Made by a program: the position numbers and the translations under genes
Notes under the pieces: generated by a model
Databases searched by the model: none
What the model was told of the DNA's origin: nothing
What the model saw: the letters and a program-made list of their open reading frames with translations, nothing else
In this document: in pieces, positions 39,932 through 50,474 of the stretch
Layout of the letters: each line of letters opens with the position of its first letter
Position numbering within the stretch: position 1 is the stretch's first letter
Source: Halobacillus campisalis
GTDB taxonomy: Bacteria; Bacillota; Bacilli; Bacillales; Halobacillaceae
Direction of reading: 5' to 3'
NCBI RefSeq assembly: GCF_030345335.1
Contig: NZ_JAPVRC010000004.1
Span: 124,001 to 188,000, forward strand
Length of the DNA stretch: 64,000 nt

Positions 39932-40663
39932 ATGAGCTTTACGATTTTTCCAGCTATTGATATGCGAAATGGTCAATGTGTCCGCCTTGAACAAGGCGAT
40001 TTTAATAAACAGACAGTCTACGGAGATAATCCGTTTGAAGTAGCAAAAGGGTTCGCTGAAGCAGGTGCCACGTGGATCCACATGGTAGACTTGGACGGTG
40101 CAAAAGAGGGATCCAAGCAAAATGCAGAGCATGTCGTAAAAGTAGCTCAACAGCTTGACGTGAAAGTCCAGATTGGCGGAGGTATTCGTTCGGAAGAAGA
40201 TATTGAATATTACTTAAGCCGCGGTGTTGACAGGGTAATTATAGGTTCTTTAGCTGTTCGAGACCTTGCGCTGACGAAGCAGCTTCTCGGTAAATACGGA
40301 AAGCGCATCGTCATTGGTCTGGATGCAAGAGACGGGTATGTCGCAACAGAAGGATGGCTTGAAAAGTCAGAAGTCCAGGCTGTTGATCTCGGGAAGGAGC
40401 TGGCGAGTGCCGGAGCAAGGACATTCGTTTACACTGATATCGCCAAAGATGGCATGCTTCAAGGTCCAAACACTTCTGAAATTGTGCGTTTAGCTGACCA
40501 GACAGGAGTGGATGTGATCGCTTCAGGAGGAATTAAAGGCATAGAGGACCTTCAGGAGCTGAAAAAATATCAGCAGCAAAATATCATCGGTTCTATCGTG
40601 GGGAAAGCACTATATACCGACCGTATCCAATTATCCGACGCATTGAATGAGGAGGTACGCTAA
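39932..40663 (+). CDS. hisA: ProFAR isomerase HisA
   Basis: This 243-residue (beta/alpha)8 barrel isomerises ProFAR to PRFAR. Catalytic Asp is in [10 protein letters not shown] and the second Asp in [10 protein letters not shown]. The phosphate-binding GGIRSEEDI and [10 protein letters not shown] are visible. It overlaps hisF by one base. Confidence 0.95.
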   Translation: MSFTIFPAIDMRNGQCVRLEQGDFNKQTVYGDNPFEVAKGFAEAGATWIHMVDLDGAKEGSKQNAEHVVKVAQQLDVKVQIGGGIRSEEDIEYYLSRGVDRVIIGSLAVRDLALTKQLLGKYGKRIVIGLDARDGYVATEGWLEKSEVQAVDLGKELASAGARTFVYTDIAKDGMLQGPNTSEIVRLADQTGVDVIASGGIKGIEDLQELKKYQQQNIIGSIVGKALYTDRIQLSDALNEEVR

Positions 40664-41421
40664 TGTTATCAAAACGGATCATACCTTGTTTAGATGTGAA
40701 AGAAGGTCGAGTAGTCAAAGGCATACAGTTCGTAGATATCCGCGATGCCGGTGATCCGGTTGAACTGGCTAAAGTTTACGATGAACAAGGCGCAGATGAA
40801 CTTGTTTTCTTAGACATATCCGCCACTCATGAAGGTAAAAAAACGATGATTGATGTGGTTCGTTCGGTCGCTTCTCAGCTAGCGATTCCATTTACTGTCG
40901 GCGGAGGCATCCGTACACTTGAAGACATGAAGGAAACATTGCGAAACGGAGCTGATAAAGTTTCACTAAACTCAGCTGCTGTTAAGCGGCCAGAGCTGAT
41001 CAGTGAAGGTGCTGATTATTTCGGAGCTCAATGCATCGTTGTCGCTATTGATGCTCGTTACGACGAAGAAGCTGGAACATGGCGCGTCTATACGCATGGA
41101 GGACGCACGCCTACGGAATGGCTCGTGACCGATTGGGCAAAGAAAGCTGTTAAGCTGGGAGCCGGGGAAATTTTACTTACCTCAATGAACCAGGACGGAG
41201 AGAAGACAGGGTTTGATCTGCCGCTTCTTAAAGCTGTACAAGATGTAGTGACTGTCCCGGTTATTGCTTCAGGCGGCGCAGGTTCGGCTGATCATTTTTA
41301 TGAAGTTTTCAACGAAGTGGATGCAGATGCGGCTTTAGCGGCTTCTATTTTTCACTATAAAGAAACGTCAGTAGAAAGCGTAAAAGACTATTTACGTTCG
41401 AAAGGGGTCGTCATACGATGA
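40663..41421 (+). CDS. hisF: Imidazole glycerol phosphate synthase, cyclase subunit HisF
   Basis: The 252-residue barrel homologous to HisA has catalytic Asp in [12 protein letters not shown] and Asp in [12 protein letters not shown]. It joins PRFAR and HisH-derived ammonia to give IGP and AICAR. Its start and end both overlap neighbours (ATG junctions), so translation is tightly coupled. Confidence 0.95.
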   Translation: MLSKRIIPCLDVKEGRVVKGIQFVDIRDAGDPVELAKVYDEQGADELVFLDISATHEGKKTMIDVVRSVASQLAIPFTVGGGIRTLEDMKETLRNGADKVSLNSAAVKRPELISEGADYFGAQCIVVAIDARYDEEAGTWRVYTHGGRTPTEWLVTDWAKKAVKLGAGEILLTSMNQDGEKTGFDLPLLKAVQDVVTVPVIASGGAGSADHFYEVFNEVDADAALAASIFHYKETSVESVKDYLRSKGVVIR

Positions 41422-42041
41422 ATATAGATGATGTTGTTTTTGATGAAAAAGGGTTAGTGCCTGCTATCGTTCAGGATGCTCGATCAAAATCTGTATTAAC
41501 GCTGGCCTATATGAATAAAGAATCACTTCAAATGACTATCGACCAAAAGGAAACGGTTTTTTACAGCCGTTCTCGACAGGAATTATGGCATAAAGGCGCC
41601 ACTTCAGGAAACACCCAGGCAGTTGAAAGTTTACATTATGATTGTGATCAAGACGCGATTTTAGTTCAGGTGATCCCATCAGGGCCAGCTTGTCATAAAG
41701 GGGATTATAGCTGTTTCAGTGATTCATTAATCGACTCTGGGATTTCTCCAAAACAAGAACGCTATGCTATTCTCGATCAATTAACTCAAGTATTAGCAGA
41801 GAGGAAAACGACATTACCAGAAGGCTCATATACTTCTCAACTTTTCCAAGAGGGCGTAGACCGGATCGCTAAGAAAATCGGTGAAGAAGCAGGAGAGGTT
41901 ATCATTGCTGCAAAAAACGATGATAAAGAAGAGTTGTCGATGGAGTCTGCGGATTTGTTGTTCCACTTACTATTGTTATTGACCGATCGCGGAGTCAGTT
42001 TAGATCAAGTGCTCTCCGTATTGGAATCCCGTCATCAGTAA
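41418..42041 (+). CDS. hisI: Bifunctional phosphoribosyl-AMP cyclohydrolase/phosphoribosyl-ATP pyrophosphatase
   Basis: The 207-residue HisIE fusion has an N-terminal PRA-CH domain with metal motif [11 protein letters not shown] and CHKGDYSCF, then a C-terminal PRA-PH domain with [15 protein letters not shown]. It covers steps two and three of the pathway. Last gene of the operon. The fused form is also seen in B. subtilis. Confidence 0.95.
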   Translation: MNIDDVVFDEKGLVPAIVQDARSKSVLTLAYMNKESLQMTIDQKETVFYSRSRQELWHKGATSGNTQAVESLHYDCDQDAILVQVIPSGPACHKGDYSCFSDSLIDSGISPKQERYAILDQLTQVLAERKTTLPEGSYTSQLFQEGVDRIAKKIGEEAGEVIIAAKNDDKEELSMESADLLFHLLLLLTDRGVSLDQVLSVLESRHQ

Positions 42042-42138
42042 GTCAGTAGACAAATTCCGTCAATCTCCTATTTCAACTCTACTATCTATGTTATACTGCA
42101 TAATTAGTGAGAACGGATATGGAAGTAGGAGGACAGTC

Positions 42139-43155
42139 ATGACGAGATCACCGAATCCGACCATTACAGATAAACAGTCTAATGTCATCCCGTTTTTGCC
42201 GACAGGAAGCTTTTATTTCACTTACGGGATCCAAGCTTTTAAGAAGCGGCGGTTTGATACGGCTGTGAAATGGTTGAAAAAAGCAATTGAATTATCGCCA
42301 GATGAACCTCTTTACCCTTGCCAGCTCTCTGTAGTATATACGGAAGTTGGCTCTTATCATGCAGCAAATCAGCTGCTGAGTGAAGTGGTCATCACTTATG
42401 GCGAAGAATATGTAGACTGTTACTACTTAATGGCGAATAATTATGCCCATTTAGGGCTGCTGAATGACGCTAAAAAGTATGCCGAGAAATATATGGACCA
42501 AGCGAAAGACGGAGACTTTGAAGAAGCTGCTTCCCAGCTGCTGCAAATGCTGGATTCTCTTGAAGAAGAAGAGGCGGACGAAGATTATGCCTTTGAAGAT
42601 GAAGACGAATTATTGATTTACCAAGAGACGGCTTTTTATCATTTAGAGAATGAGGAGTGGGAAGAAGCGATCCCTGTTCTTCATGAAATGATGAAGTTAT
42701 TTCCCGAATTCACTCTTGCTAAACATCAGTACGCCTATGCTTTATTCCAAAGTGGCAGCGAGGAAGAAGCGATTGAGCTTGAAAATCAGTGGATCACTGC
42801 GGATACTAAAGATATTCATAGTCATGTGAATCTTGCTGCTTTCTATTTACTAAGTAAACAAGAGGAAAAGGCCTTTGCTCATATTGAACCACTGCGTAAT
42901 GTATTTCCTCTTCATGAGCAGCAGAAGCTGGCCATTGCTGAGGTGCTGACCCGAGCTGGTTACTATCAAGAAGCCGTCGAACGTTTTAGCGGGTTAAAAA
43001 ATAAATTAGTAATAGGGCGTAGAGGATACTATAAGTGGTTCAGTATCGCTTCATACCAAACAGGTAAGCCGTCTCAGGCGCTTCAGCTTTGGGAAAAAGG
43101 TTGTAAACAATTCCCTCACCTCAGTGAGGAAGGCGGGCCTTGGAATCACCAATAA
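42139..43155 (+). CDS. TPR-repeat protein (YvcD-like)
   Basis: The 338-residue soluble protein is built of helix pairs typical of tetratricopeptide repeats (FDTAVKWLKKAIELSPDEPL, then YYQEAVERFSGLKNKL and others) with an acidic stretch at about 152-172. It probably mediates protein contacts; no partner is known. ATG 42139 follows GGAGGACAGTC; an upstream in-frame ATG at 42088 has no site. A TPR gene between hisI and trxB also occurs in B. subtilis. Confidence 0.82.
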   Translation: MTRSPNPTITDKQSNVIPFLPTGSFYFTYGIQAFKKRRFDTAVKWLKKAIELSPDEPLYPCQLSVVYTEVGSYHAANQLLSEVVITYGEEYVDCYYLMANNYAHLGLLNDAKKYAEKYMDQAKDGDFEEAASQLLQMLDSLEEEEADEDYAFEDEDELLIYQETAFYHLENEEWEEAIPVLHEMMKLFPEFTLAKHQYAYALFQSGSEEEAIELENQWITADTKDIHSHVNLAAFYLLSKQEEKAFAHIEPLRNVFPLHEQQKLAIAEVLTRAGYYQEAVERFSGLKNKLVIGRRGYYKWFSIASYQTGKPSQALQLWEKGCKQFPHLSEEGGPWNHQ

Positions 43156-43216
43156 GCACATTAATGGACGGTTTTTCGACAATTTATTATGATATAGACA
43201 GTAAAAGTTTGAGTGA

Positions 43217-44185
<969 letters not shown>

Positions 44186-44288
44186 AAAAGTAACGGTTTT
44201 TTAACTATCCTGTAACACTTACGAAACATTTGTGGGGTACAATTATAATGATTAATTGACCCCCTTTTAATAGATAGATCTCTATTAT

Positions 44289-44320
44289 GCACAGGTGTTT
44301 ATGACCTGTGCACTTTTTTT
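44289..44320 (+). terminator. Terminator after trxB
   Basis: GCACAGGT-GTTTATG-ACCTGTGC is followed by ACT7. Confidence 0.92.
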
Positions 44321-44347
44321 GTGCATGAATATAGTGGGGACATAACA

Positions 44348-44377
44348 TTGTGACGGATTGCGTATTCATTGTATAAT
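44348..44377 (+). promoter_or_regulatory. Promoter of the Nudix-rapZ-yvcK-whiA operon
   Basis: TTGTGA (44348-44353), an 18-base spacer and TATAAT (44372-44377), 42 bases before the Nudix gene start. Confidence 0.65.
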
Positions 44378-44418
44378 GGTAAAAGATGTCCTCGAGATAG
44401 AAAAATGAGGTGAAAGTC

Positions 44419-44886
44419 ATGCAGCGGGTAGCAAACTGTATTCTAAGAGTAGATAATAAAATTTTAATGTTAAAAAAACCGAGAAGAGGATGGTATGTTG
44501 TTCCTGGCGGAAAAATGGAAGCCGGGGAGAATATTAAAGACTCGGTGATACGGGAATTCAAAGAAGAAACAGGGTTGGATATACAAAGTCCAGAACTTAT
44601 GGGTTCTTTTACATTCATAATGAAAGAGGACCATCAGACTGTTCAAGAGTGGATGATGTTTACGTTCCAATCCTCCACCTATAAGGGGGAGCTTCTCGAA
44701 ACTAGTGAAGAAGGCGAGCTGGAATGGGTGCAGGTCGAAGATGTTCTTAATAAACCGATGGCTGAAGGCGACCGACATATTTTTAAACATATATTAAACA
44801 GTGAAGACCAAATTTATGGCACTTTCGTGTACACAACCGATTTCAAATTGATTGACCAGGATATGGATCCATCTCGACCTAAGTAA
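44419..44886 (+). CDS. yvcI: Nudix hydrolase (YvcI-like)
   Basis: The 155-residue protein has a complete Nudix box, GGKMEAGENIKDSVIREFKE followed by ETGLDI (GX5EX7REUXEEXGU). It hydrolyses a nucleoside-diphosphate-linked compound; the substrate is unknown. ATG 44419 is 6 bases after GAGGTG. It leads the yvcIJKL cluster as in B. subtilis. Confidence 0.92.
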   Translation: MQRVANCILRVDNKILMLKKPRRGWYVVPGGKMEAGENIKDSVIREFKEETGLDIQSPELMGSFTFIMKEDHQTVQEWMMFTFQSSTYKGELLETSEEGELEWVQVEDVLNKPMAEGDRHIFKHILNSEDQIYGTFVYTTDFKLIDQDMDPSRPK

Positions 44887-44904
44887 ACGAGGGGGCGGTT
44901 TTAA

Positions 44905-45789
44905 ATGACGGAGAAAGATCAAAGCACACAATTAGTGATAATTACAGGTATGTCAGGTGCAGGTAAAACAGTAGCTATTCAAAGTTTTGAGGATTTGGGG
45001 TATTTTTGTGTAGATAACCTTCCACCGGCACTGCTTCCTAAATTCTTAGAGTTGATGAAGGATTCAACAAATGATATCCGTAATGTAGCGTTGGTGATGG
45101 ACTTGCGGGGAAGAGAATTTTTTGACGCCCTGTTCGATGCTCTGGACCAAGTAAGCGAAGTGGATTGGCTTGATGCTCACATCTTGTTTTTAGATGCTGA
45201 TGACCAGGCTTTAGTTGCTCGCTATAAAGAAACAAGAAGATCTCATCCGCTCGCACAGGATGGCCTTCCACTTGAAGGGATTCAGCAGGAGCGAACGCTG
45301 TTGGATGAATTAAGGGGACGTGCACAAACCATTATTCATACTACAAGTTTAAAGCCCAGAGAGTTGCGCGATCGCATTCTCGATCAGTATAAAGCCAGAG
45401 AGCAGCACGTGTTCTCAGTTCAGATGGTTTCATTCGGTTTTAAATATGGGGTTCCAATTGACGCGGATTTAGTATTTGATGTGCGCTTTTTACCTAATCC
45501 ACATTATGTTGAACAAATGCGCCCATTAACCGGACTTAACGCTGAAGTGTCTTCTTATGTGTTCAAATGGTCGGATACTCAGAAGTTCTTGGAAAAGCTC
45601 AAAGACTTATTACAATTCATGCTTCCTCAATATAGACGCGAAGGTAAAAGTCAGCTTGTCATCGCCATCGGCTGTACCGGAGGCCAGCATCGATCAGTCG
45701 CTTTAGCTGAACACCTTGCGAATTATTTCTCAACGGACTATACTTCGCACGTTACTCATCGAGATATTGAAAAAAGAAAGGGACTGTAA
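44905..45789 (+). CDS. rapZ: RNase adapter/nucleotide-binding protein RapZ (YvcJ)
   Basis: The 294-residue P-loop protein has Walker A GMSGAGKT and the C-terminal [14 protein letters not shown] motif. YvcJ hydrolyses GTP and affects competence in B. subtilis; the E. coli homologue RapZ controls GlmS sRNAs. A GAGGGGG site precedes the ATG. It is 3 bases before yvcK. Confidence 0.94.
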   Translation: MTEKDQSTQLVIITGMSGAGKTVAIQSFEDLGYFCVDNLPPALLPKFLELMKDSTNDIRNVALVMDLRGREFFDALFDALDQVSEVDWLDAHILFLDADDQALVARYKETRRSHPLAQDGLPLEGIQQERTLLDELRGRAQTIIHTTSLKPRELRDRILDQYKAREQHVFSVQMVSFGFKYGVPIDADLVFDVRFLPNPHYVEQMRPLTGLNAEVSSYVFKWSDTQKFLEKLKDLLQFMLPQYRREGKSQLVIAIGCTGGQHRSVALAEHLANYFSTDYTSHVTHRDIEKRKGL

Positions 45790-45792
45790 TCG

Positions 45793-46746
45793 ATGAACCC
45801 TTCGACGAAGCCTCGCGTAGTCGTTATAGGGGGAGGAACGGGAATGCCGGTATTGTTAAGAGGCCTCAAGTATTTCCCTATCGACCTTTCTGCTATCGTA
45901 ACTGTAGCTGATGACGGAGGAAGTTCTGGCAGACTTCGAAATGAATTGGCCATACCAGCTCCTGGGGATATCCGTAATGTACTGGCAGCCTTGTCGGATG
46001 CAGAACCGATGCTGCTTGATTTGTTTCAACATCGTTTTTCAAATGGGAATGGTCTTTCCGGTCATTCGATGGGGAATTTATTGTTGGCAGCTATGACCTC
46101 GATGACGGGTGATTTTTATAATGGAATCAAAGAAATTTCCAGAGTTCTCAATGTCCGAGGGAAAATCTACCCTACGGCCAACCATTCCATGAACCTTCAT
46201 GCGGAAATGGATGATGGCACGATCGTTACTGGCGAATCGAATATTCCGAAACAAAATAAAAAGATTAAGCGTGTTTTTGTCAGCCCACTCCCTATCCAGC
46301 CTCTCCCTGAGGCTATGAGTGCAATTATGGAAGCGGATCTTGTCGTCATAGCTCCTGGAAGTTTATACACAAGCATTATGCCGAACATAATAGTTCCGGA
46401 AATACGGGAAGCTATGCAAAAAACAAAGGCTAAAGTTACGTATGTATGTAACGTTATGACCCAAAACGGTGAGACATCGGGTTACTCAGCAGGAGATCAC
46501 GTGCAGGCGCTGCATGATCATGTAGGGAGAGGGACAATTCAATCGATAATCGTTCATAATCGGCCGATCGCTCCAAAAGTAAAAAGGATTTATGCTGAGG
46601 AGAATGCTGAGCCTGTCGTTTATGATATAGATCGAATAAGGTCTATGGGGCTGGAAGTTATAGAAGAAGATATTCTAGATCGTAACAAGTCAACGATTCG
46701 ACATGACACGAATAAGTTGGCTCATTTGTTATATTCCATGATTTAA
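45793..46746 (+). CDS. yvcK: Gluconeogenesis factor YvcK (MgfK)
   Basis: The 317-residue CofD-like protein has GGGTGMPVLLRGLK at the N-terminus and ADDGGSSGRLR. It binds UDP-sugars and is required for growth on gluconeogenic carbon sources and for PBP1 placement in B. subtilis. It is embedded in the rapZ-yvcK-whiA operon, which is conserved across Firmicutes. Confidence 0.95.
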   Translation: MNPSTKPRVVVIGGGTGMPVLLRGLKYFPIDLSAIVTVADDGGSSGRLRNELAIPAPGDIRNVLAALSDAEPMLLDLFQHRFSNGNGLSGHSMGNLLLAAMTSMTGDFYNGIKEISRVLNVRGKIYPTANHSMNLHAEMDDGTIVTGESNIPKQNKKIKRVFVSPLPIQPLPEAMSAIMEADLVVIAPGSLYTSIMPNIIVPEIREAMQKTKAKVTYVCNVMTQNGETSGYSAGDHVQALHDHVGRGTIQSIIVHNRPIAPKVKRIYAEENAEPVVYDIDRIRSMGLEVIEEDILDRNKSTIRHDTNKLAHLLYSMI

Positions 46747-46767
46747 AAAGTGTTAGGGGGTGTACTC

Positions 46768-47724
46768 ATGTCTTTTGCTTCAGAGATAAAAAAAGAATTA
46801 ACTAATGTAGAAGCGGATGAATGCTGTAATGAATCTGAATTAGCAGCACTCGTTCGAATGAATGGGACGTTTTCACTCTCCAATCAAAAGTATTTGCTGG
46901 ATGTACAAACAGAGAACGCAGCGATAGCGAGGCGTATATATACTCTTATGAAAAAGTTGTATCCCTACCCGGTAGAACTACTCGTTCGTAAAAAAATGCG
47001 CTTGAAGAAAAACAACGTATATATTGTCAGGATGAAAGAAAATGCGGAAAAAGTGCTGGAAGATTTAGAAATTTTAAAAGGACCCTTAAGTATCAACCCT
47101 AATATCCCCGATAAATACTTACAGACTACGTGCTGTAAACGTGCTTATTTAAGAGGTGCGTTCCTTGCGGGAGGTTCTGTTAATAATCCAGAGACTTCTT
47201 CTTACCATTTGGAAATCTATTCTTCTGATCAGAATCACAATGAATCACTATGTGAGCTTATGAACAGTTTCGGACTTCACGCTCGAACGCTTGAACGGAA
47301 AAAAGGGTATATTACTTACTTGAAAGAGGCTGAAAAAATCACCGAACTCATAAGTAATATAGGAGCCCACCAAGCATTGTTTAAATTCGAGGATGTCCGG
47401 ATAGTTAGAGATATGAGGAATTCAGTGAACCGGTTAGTGAATTGTGAAACAGCTAATCTGAACAAGACCATCGGAGCGGCATTCAGACAAGTGGAAAATA
47501 TAAAGTTCATTAAAAGAACAGTAGGTCTTGAGGCGTTACCAGAGAAACTGCACGAAATTGCCAGGCTGCGCTATGAAAATCAGGAAGTTTCTTTGAAAGA
47601 ATTAGGAGAACTAGTCTCAGGTGCACCGATCAGTAAATCAGGAATTAATCATAGATTAAGGAAAATAGATGAATTTGCTGATAAAGTGAGGCGCGGTGAG
47701 ATTCAAGAAAACAGTCAAAAATAA
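46768..47724 (+). CDS. whiA: DNA-binding protein WhiA
   Basis: The 318-residue protein has an N-terminal LAGLIDADG-homing-endonuclease-like fold ([20 protein letters not shown]) lacking nuclease function and a C-terminal helix-turn-helix ([20 protein letters not shown]). WhiA affects division and chromosome segregation in Bacillus. ATG 46768 follows AGGGGG; a GTG at 46750 lies before that site. Confidence 0.95.
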   Translation: MSFASEIKKELTNVEADECCNESELAALVRMNGTFSLSNQKYLLDVQTENAAIARRIYTLMKKLYPYPVELLVRKKMRLKKNNVYIVRMKENAEKVLEDLEILKGPLSINPNIPDKYLQTTCCKRAYLRGAFLAGGSVNNPETSSYHLEIYSSDQNHNESLCELMNSFGLHARTLERKKGYITYLKEAEKITELISNIGAHQALFKFEDVRIVRDMRNSVNRLVNCETANLNKTIGAAFRQVENIKFIKRTVGLEALPEKLHEIARLRYENQEVSLKELGELVSGAPISKSGINHRLRKIDEFADKVRRGEIQENSQK

Positions 47725-47743
47725 TGTCATGCTGCGTGATTCG

Positions 47744-47752
47744 TGGTATAAT
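47744..47752 (+). promoter_or_regulatory. Extended -10 promoter between whiA and crh
   Basis: TGG-TATAAT lies just before a hairpin at 47762. It could give crh its own, attenuated, transcript. Confidence 0.5.
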
Positions 47753-47761
47753 TGTTTAAAT

Positions 47762-47798
47762 AAGAACGCACTCGAAATAAAGAGGCGTTCTTTATTTT
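47762..47798 (+). terminator. Terminator between whiA and crh
   Basis: AAGAACGC-A-CTC pairs with GAG-GCGTTCTT (one bulged A) and is followed by TATTTT. It lies after the 47744 promoter, so read-through would be needed for crh. Confidence 0.75.
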
Positions 47799-47855
47799 AA
47801 AAGATTGAATGCGCTTTCTAAGTTTTAATGTAATTGTTAGGAAGGAGAATGATAG

Positions 47856-48110
47856 ATGAAAGAACAAACCATCACGATTGATTTAGACACAGGGCTTCAA
47901 GCCAGACCGGCTGCTCAGTTCGTCCAGCTTGCTAACCGTTTTTCTTCAGATGTTTTTATAGAAAAGGGTAGTAAGAGAATCAATGCAAAAAGTATCATGG
48001 GATTAATGAGTCTTGCAGTAGGACAAGGAGAAGAAATTAAGCTGATTGCAGATGGATCTGATGAAGATAAAGTCATTAATGAGCTTAGTGATTTTGTTAA
48101 GCAGCCTTAA
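47856..48110 (+). CDS. crh: Catabolite repression HPr-like protein Crh
   Basis: The 84-residue HPr paralogue has Gln15 in DTGLQARPAA, where HPr has the PTS-phosphorylated His15, so it cannot carry sugar-transport phosphate. Ser46 in NAKSIMGL, the HprK target, is intact. P-Ser-Crh is a corepressor of CcpA and binds methylglyoxal synthase. An AGGAGAATGAT site precedes the ATG. Its position after whiA matches B. subtilis. Confidence 0.95.
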   Translation: MKEQTITIDLDTGLQARPAAQFVQLANRFSSDVFIEKGSKRINAKSIMGLMSLAVGQGEEIKLIADGSDEDKVINELSDFVKQP

Positions 48111-48183
48111 ACCTTTTCATGTGAAGGTATGAGCAGAAGGGATTAAATGGAGAATGTTTAATCCTACATATCTGAATTTAACA

Positions 48184-48219
48184 TGAAAAAACCCGCTGCC
48201 AATGGCAAGCGGGTTTCAA
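48184..48219 (-). terminator. Terminator of clpP
   Basis: Read on the minus strand: AAACCCGCTTGCCATTGGC with AGCGGGTTT and a T6 tail. It probably also stops crh from the other side. Confidence 0.85.
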
Positions 48220-48225
48220 AATGTT

Positions 48226-48813
48226 TTAATTAGGTTTTTTTTCCATAACTTTATCAATCAGCCCATATTCAACGGCTTCTTCAGCAGACATGAAATTATC
48301 ACGGTCTGTGTCACGTTCGATCACTTCGATCGGCTGACCTGTTCTCTCAGCAAGGATTTGGTTCAATTTCTCACGCATTTTGATGATGCGTTTAGCGTGA
48401 ATTTCAATGTCAGTAGCTTGTCCCTGTGTACCGCCTAAAGGCTGGTGAATCATCACTTCACTGTTAGGTAATGCGAATCGTTTACCTTTAGTACCTGCGT
48501 TTAATAGAAATGCTCCCATTGATGCAGCCATACCCGTACAAATGGTTTGAACGTCAGGCTTAATGAATTGAATCGTATCGTAAATAGCCATTCCAGCGGT
48601 AATGGAACCACCTGGTGAGTTGATATAGATTGAAATATCTTTGTCGGGGTCATCTGCCGCTAAGAACAGCAGCTGAGCGACAACTGAGTTAGAAATATTA
48701 TCGTCAATCGGGCTTCCTAACATAATGATGCGGTCTTTGAGCAGGCGTGAATAAATATCGTAAGCACGCTCTCCCCTGTTCGTTTGTTCAATTACTGTTG
48801 GGATTAAATTCAT
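48226..48813 (-). CDS. clpP: ATP-dependent Clp protease proteolytic subunit
   Basis: The 195-residue barrel protease works with ClpX, ClpC or ClpE. The triad Ser98 (GMAASMG), His123 (MIHQPLGG) and Asp172 (DTDRDNF) is intact. An AAGGAGG site precedes the ATG. A CtsR operator overlaps the promoter at 48860-48889, so it is part of the heat-shock class III regulon. Confidence 0.96.
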   Translation of the reverse strand: MNLIPTVIEQTNRGERAYDIYSRLLKDRIIMLGSPIDDNISNSVVAQLLFLAADDPDKDISIYINSPGGSITAGMAIYDTIQFIKPDVQTICTGMAASMGAFLLNAGTKGKRFALPNSEVMIHQPLGGTQGQATDIEIHAKRIIKMREKLNQILAERTGQPIEVIERDTDRDNFMSAEEAVEYGLIDKVMEKKPN

Positions 48814-48859
48814 TGTTATTCCTCCTTATTATCATACCTATATGATGGAATGTATTTTT

Positions 48860-48889
48860 ATCATACCTTTATGGTCAGAAAAGGTCAAA
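48860..48889 (-). promoter_or_regulatory. clpP promoter with CtsR operator
   Basis: On the minus strand TTGACC, 17 bases, TATGAT (plus 48888-48860). On the plus strand GGTCAGA-AAA-GGTCAAA (48873-48889) is the CtsR tandem heptad (GGTCAAA-N3-GGTCAAA, one mismatch) covering the -35. CtsR bound there would repress clpP until heat shock. Confidence 0.9.
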
Positions 48890-48976
48890 CGAAAACATTC
48901 GACTAGTTTCTTATACCATCTTTCCCTAAAAAAAGTTGTATAAACGTGGGCTCAGCCTTATTTTATAAAAGTTGCC

Positions 48977-49005
48977 TTGCTTTTATACAATTTAAAAAGT
49001 ATAAT
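48977..49005 (+). promoter_or_regulatory. Promoter of tRNA-Arg
   Basis: TTGCTT (48977-48982), 17 bases, TATAAT (49000-49005), 19 bases before the mature tRNA. After integration it would read on toward the element's integrase. Confidence 0.8.
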
Positions 49006-49024
49006 AGATTTTGCGTTTTCATAT

Positions 49025-49100
49025 GCGCCCGTAGCTCAGTTGGATAGAGCGGTAGATTCCGGTTCTACGTCAGTCGGAGGTTCGAATCCTCTCGGGCGCG
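49025..49100 (+). tRNA. tRNA-Arg, anticodon CCG
   Basis: The cloverleaf reads acceptor GCGCCCG with CGGGCGC, D-stem GCTC/GAGC, anticodon stem GTAGA/TCTAC around TTCCGGT (anticodon CCG), T-arm GGAGG-TTCGAAT-CCTCT, discriminator G. CCA is not encoded. The variable region is a little long (7). The 3' part from the anticodon stem is duplicated at 61861, making this gene an integration site. In B. subtilis a tRNA-Arg also lies near cggR. Confidence 0.95.
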
Positions 49101-49112
49101 CTAATTTAACAA
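49053..49112 (+). repeat. attL: 60-bp direct repeat covering the tRNA 3' half
   Basis: Positions 49053-49112 are identical over 60 bases to 61861-61920 and diverge at both edges (49052 g against 61860 a; 49113 a against 61921 g). The repeat runs from the tRNA anticodon stem through 12 bases past the tRNA end. Confidence 0.95.
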
Positions 49113-49259
49113 AACCACCGGTATTACGGTAATCTAATCCGAAAATTTAAGCGTAATCGTCTTCGAGGAGATGACGGAGGGACCTAAACCCCGGGAAAAC
49201 GGAAAGCGTTGTTTCCGTTGGGTTACCGTCACCTACCTACTTCGAATATACGCCATTCC

Positions 49260-49306
49260 GAGGCCTCTCGCCCAACCAAACGGTTGTGGTCGGGAGGCCT
49301 CTTTTT
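49260..49306 (+). terminator. Element-borne terminator just downstream of the tRNA
   Basis: AGGCCTC at the left pairs with GAGGCCT at the right, with inner AACC/GGTT pairs, followed by T5. It would replace the native tRNA terminator now displaced to 61925 and limit read-through into the integrase. Confidence 0.8.
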
Positions 49307-49350
49307 GTATGCCGAAAATGAATCGTAGAAACTCACGGAAGTCAGGCGTG

Positions 49351-50301
49351 ATGAAACGGTGGGAGCCGACAACTTATGCAAGGTCCACGCAATTCATTTC
49401 CGCCGAGGATGCTATCGAAAAGGTAATGCTCGTCTATGAGACGGAGGGTTACCGCGAGAAAACTTTGAAAGGTTATCGAGCTTATTACGATGAATTTATT
49501 AGGATCATCGGAGTCAATGAAGTTGAACGCATCCGCAAAGACGATATAAGGGGTTATATAAAGCATTCGTTGGATGTGAGGAACCTTTCCCCTGTTACCG
49601 TCAATATACGTCTTGCGAGCCTTCGCAGCGTCTTTAATCGAATGGTTGCCGAAAACATTATCGAAGAGTCGCCATTTAAAGAAATTCGAAAATTACGTAC
49701 GGATGAAGGGCAAATTTTTTCCTTGACCGATCATCAAGTGAAGCGTCTATTTTCAGTAATCGACTTAGATACTTACGCTGGTTACCGAGACTATGTAGCG
49801 ATGCTAACGATGTTGAAAAGTGGGCTTCGCTCGAATGAAATTAATTCGTTGGAGATATCCGACTTGGATTTAGATAACCGTGTGATGTTGTTACCTGGCG
49901 CTAAGAACAAGAATCGGAAGACGCGAAGCATTCCTATGACCTTACAGTTAGCTGAGGAAATTCGGGGATTGATCGCAGAACAACGAGAGTATTTCGGGCC
50001 TGATCTATCTTTTGTGTTCGTTAATCAATTCGGTCAGCAGTTAAGAAACGATCACTTACGTAAGAGAGTAGATAAATACGCCCGTGAAGCAGGACTAAAA
50101 GGTGAATGTAGAGCTTCTCCGCATTCTCTTAGACACACGTTTGCTGTTCGTTTCCTAAGTTCAGGGGGCGACATTAAGACCTTACAATCGATTCTCGGAC
50201 ATTCCGATTTAGCTTCAACAGAAGTGTACATCAAATACACAGACGAAAGGGTGAAGCAGAACTTCGATAAAGTATTTAGTGCAGACGATAAGCGTTTGTA
50301 G
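49351..50301 (+). CDS. int: Tyrosine recombinase/integrase of the element
   Basis: The 316-residue protein has an N-terminal SAM-like core-binding domain (about 15-110) and a C-terminal catalytic domain with Arg in KSGLRSNEI, HSLRHTFAVRF, LGHSDLAST and the nucleophile Tyr in EVYIKYTDE. Longer frames start at 49171 and 49309, but these cross or abut the terminator at 49260-49306. ATG 49351 has GGAAG 8 bases upstream. It sits next to attL and most likely catalyses integration at the tRNA. Confidence 0.92.
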   Translation: MKRWEPTTYARSTQFISAEDAIEKVMLVYETEGYREKTLKGYRAYYDEFIRIIGVNEVERIRKDDIRGYIKHSLDVRNLSPVTVNIRLASLRSVFNRMVAENIIEESPFKEIRKLRTDEGQIFSLTDHQVKRLFSVIDLDTYAGYRDYVAMLTMLKSGLRSNEINSLEISDLDLDNRVMLLPGAKNKNRKTRSIPMTLQLAEEIRGLIAEQREYFGPDLSFVFVNQFGQQLRNDHLRKRVDKYAREAGLKGECRASPHSLRHTFAVRFLSSGGDIKTLQSILGHSDLASTEVYIKYTDERVKQNFDKVFSADDKRL

Positions 50302-50309
50302 ACAAAAAA

Positions 50310-50452
50310 AAGGCACAATCGCCGAACAAATGGACTTGCCATCTGCCAACGATATGCACCTACGCCTATAGAGAGCATAACGAAAAACGAGCGGTTAGTC
50401 AAATTGGATACGTCTGTGATTTTTTAGAACGTATGTTCGGTTATTGTGCCTT
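50310..50452 (+). other. Long-range inverted repeat, candidate structured RNA
   Basis: AAGGCACAATCGCCGAACA (50310-50328) is complementary, with two mismatches, to TGTTCGGTTATTGTGCCTT (50434-50452), closing a 105-base interior without an ORF. It lies between the integrase stop and the next gene's ribosome site. It may be a structured leader, an antisense-type RNA or a recombinase-binding structure; the role is unknown. Confidence 0.55.
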
Positions 50453-50474
50453 CTATTCAAGGAGGCTAAACGGA

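Noticed and set aside
44205-44618. 137-codon minus-strand ORF across the trxB terminator
   Set aside because: It runs through a strong terminator and promoter and into the Nudix gene; shadow frame.
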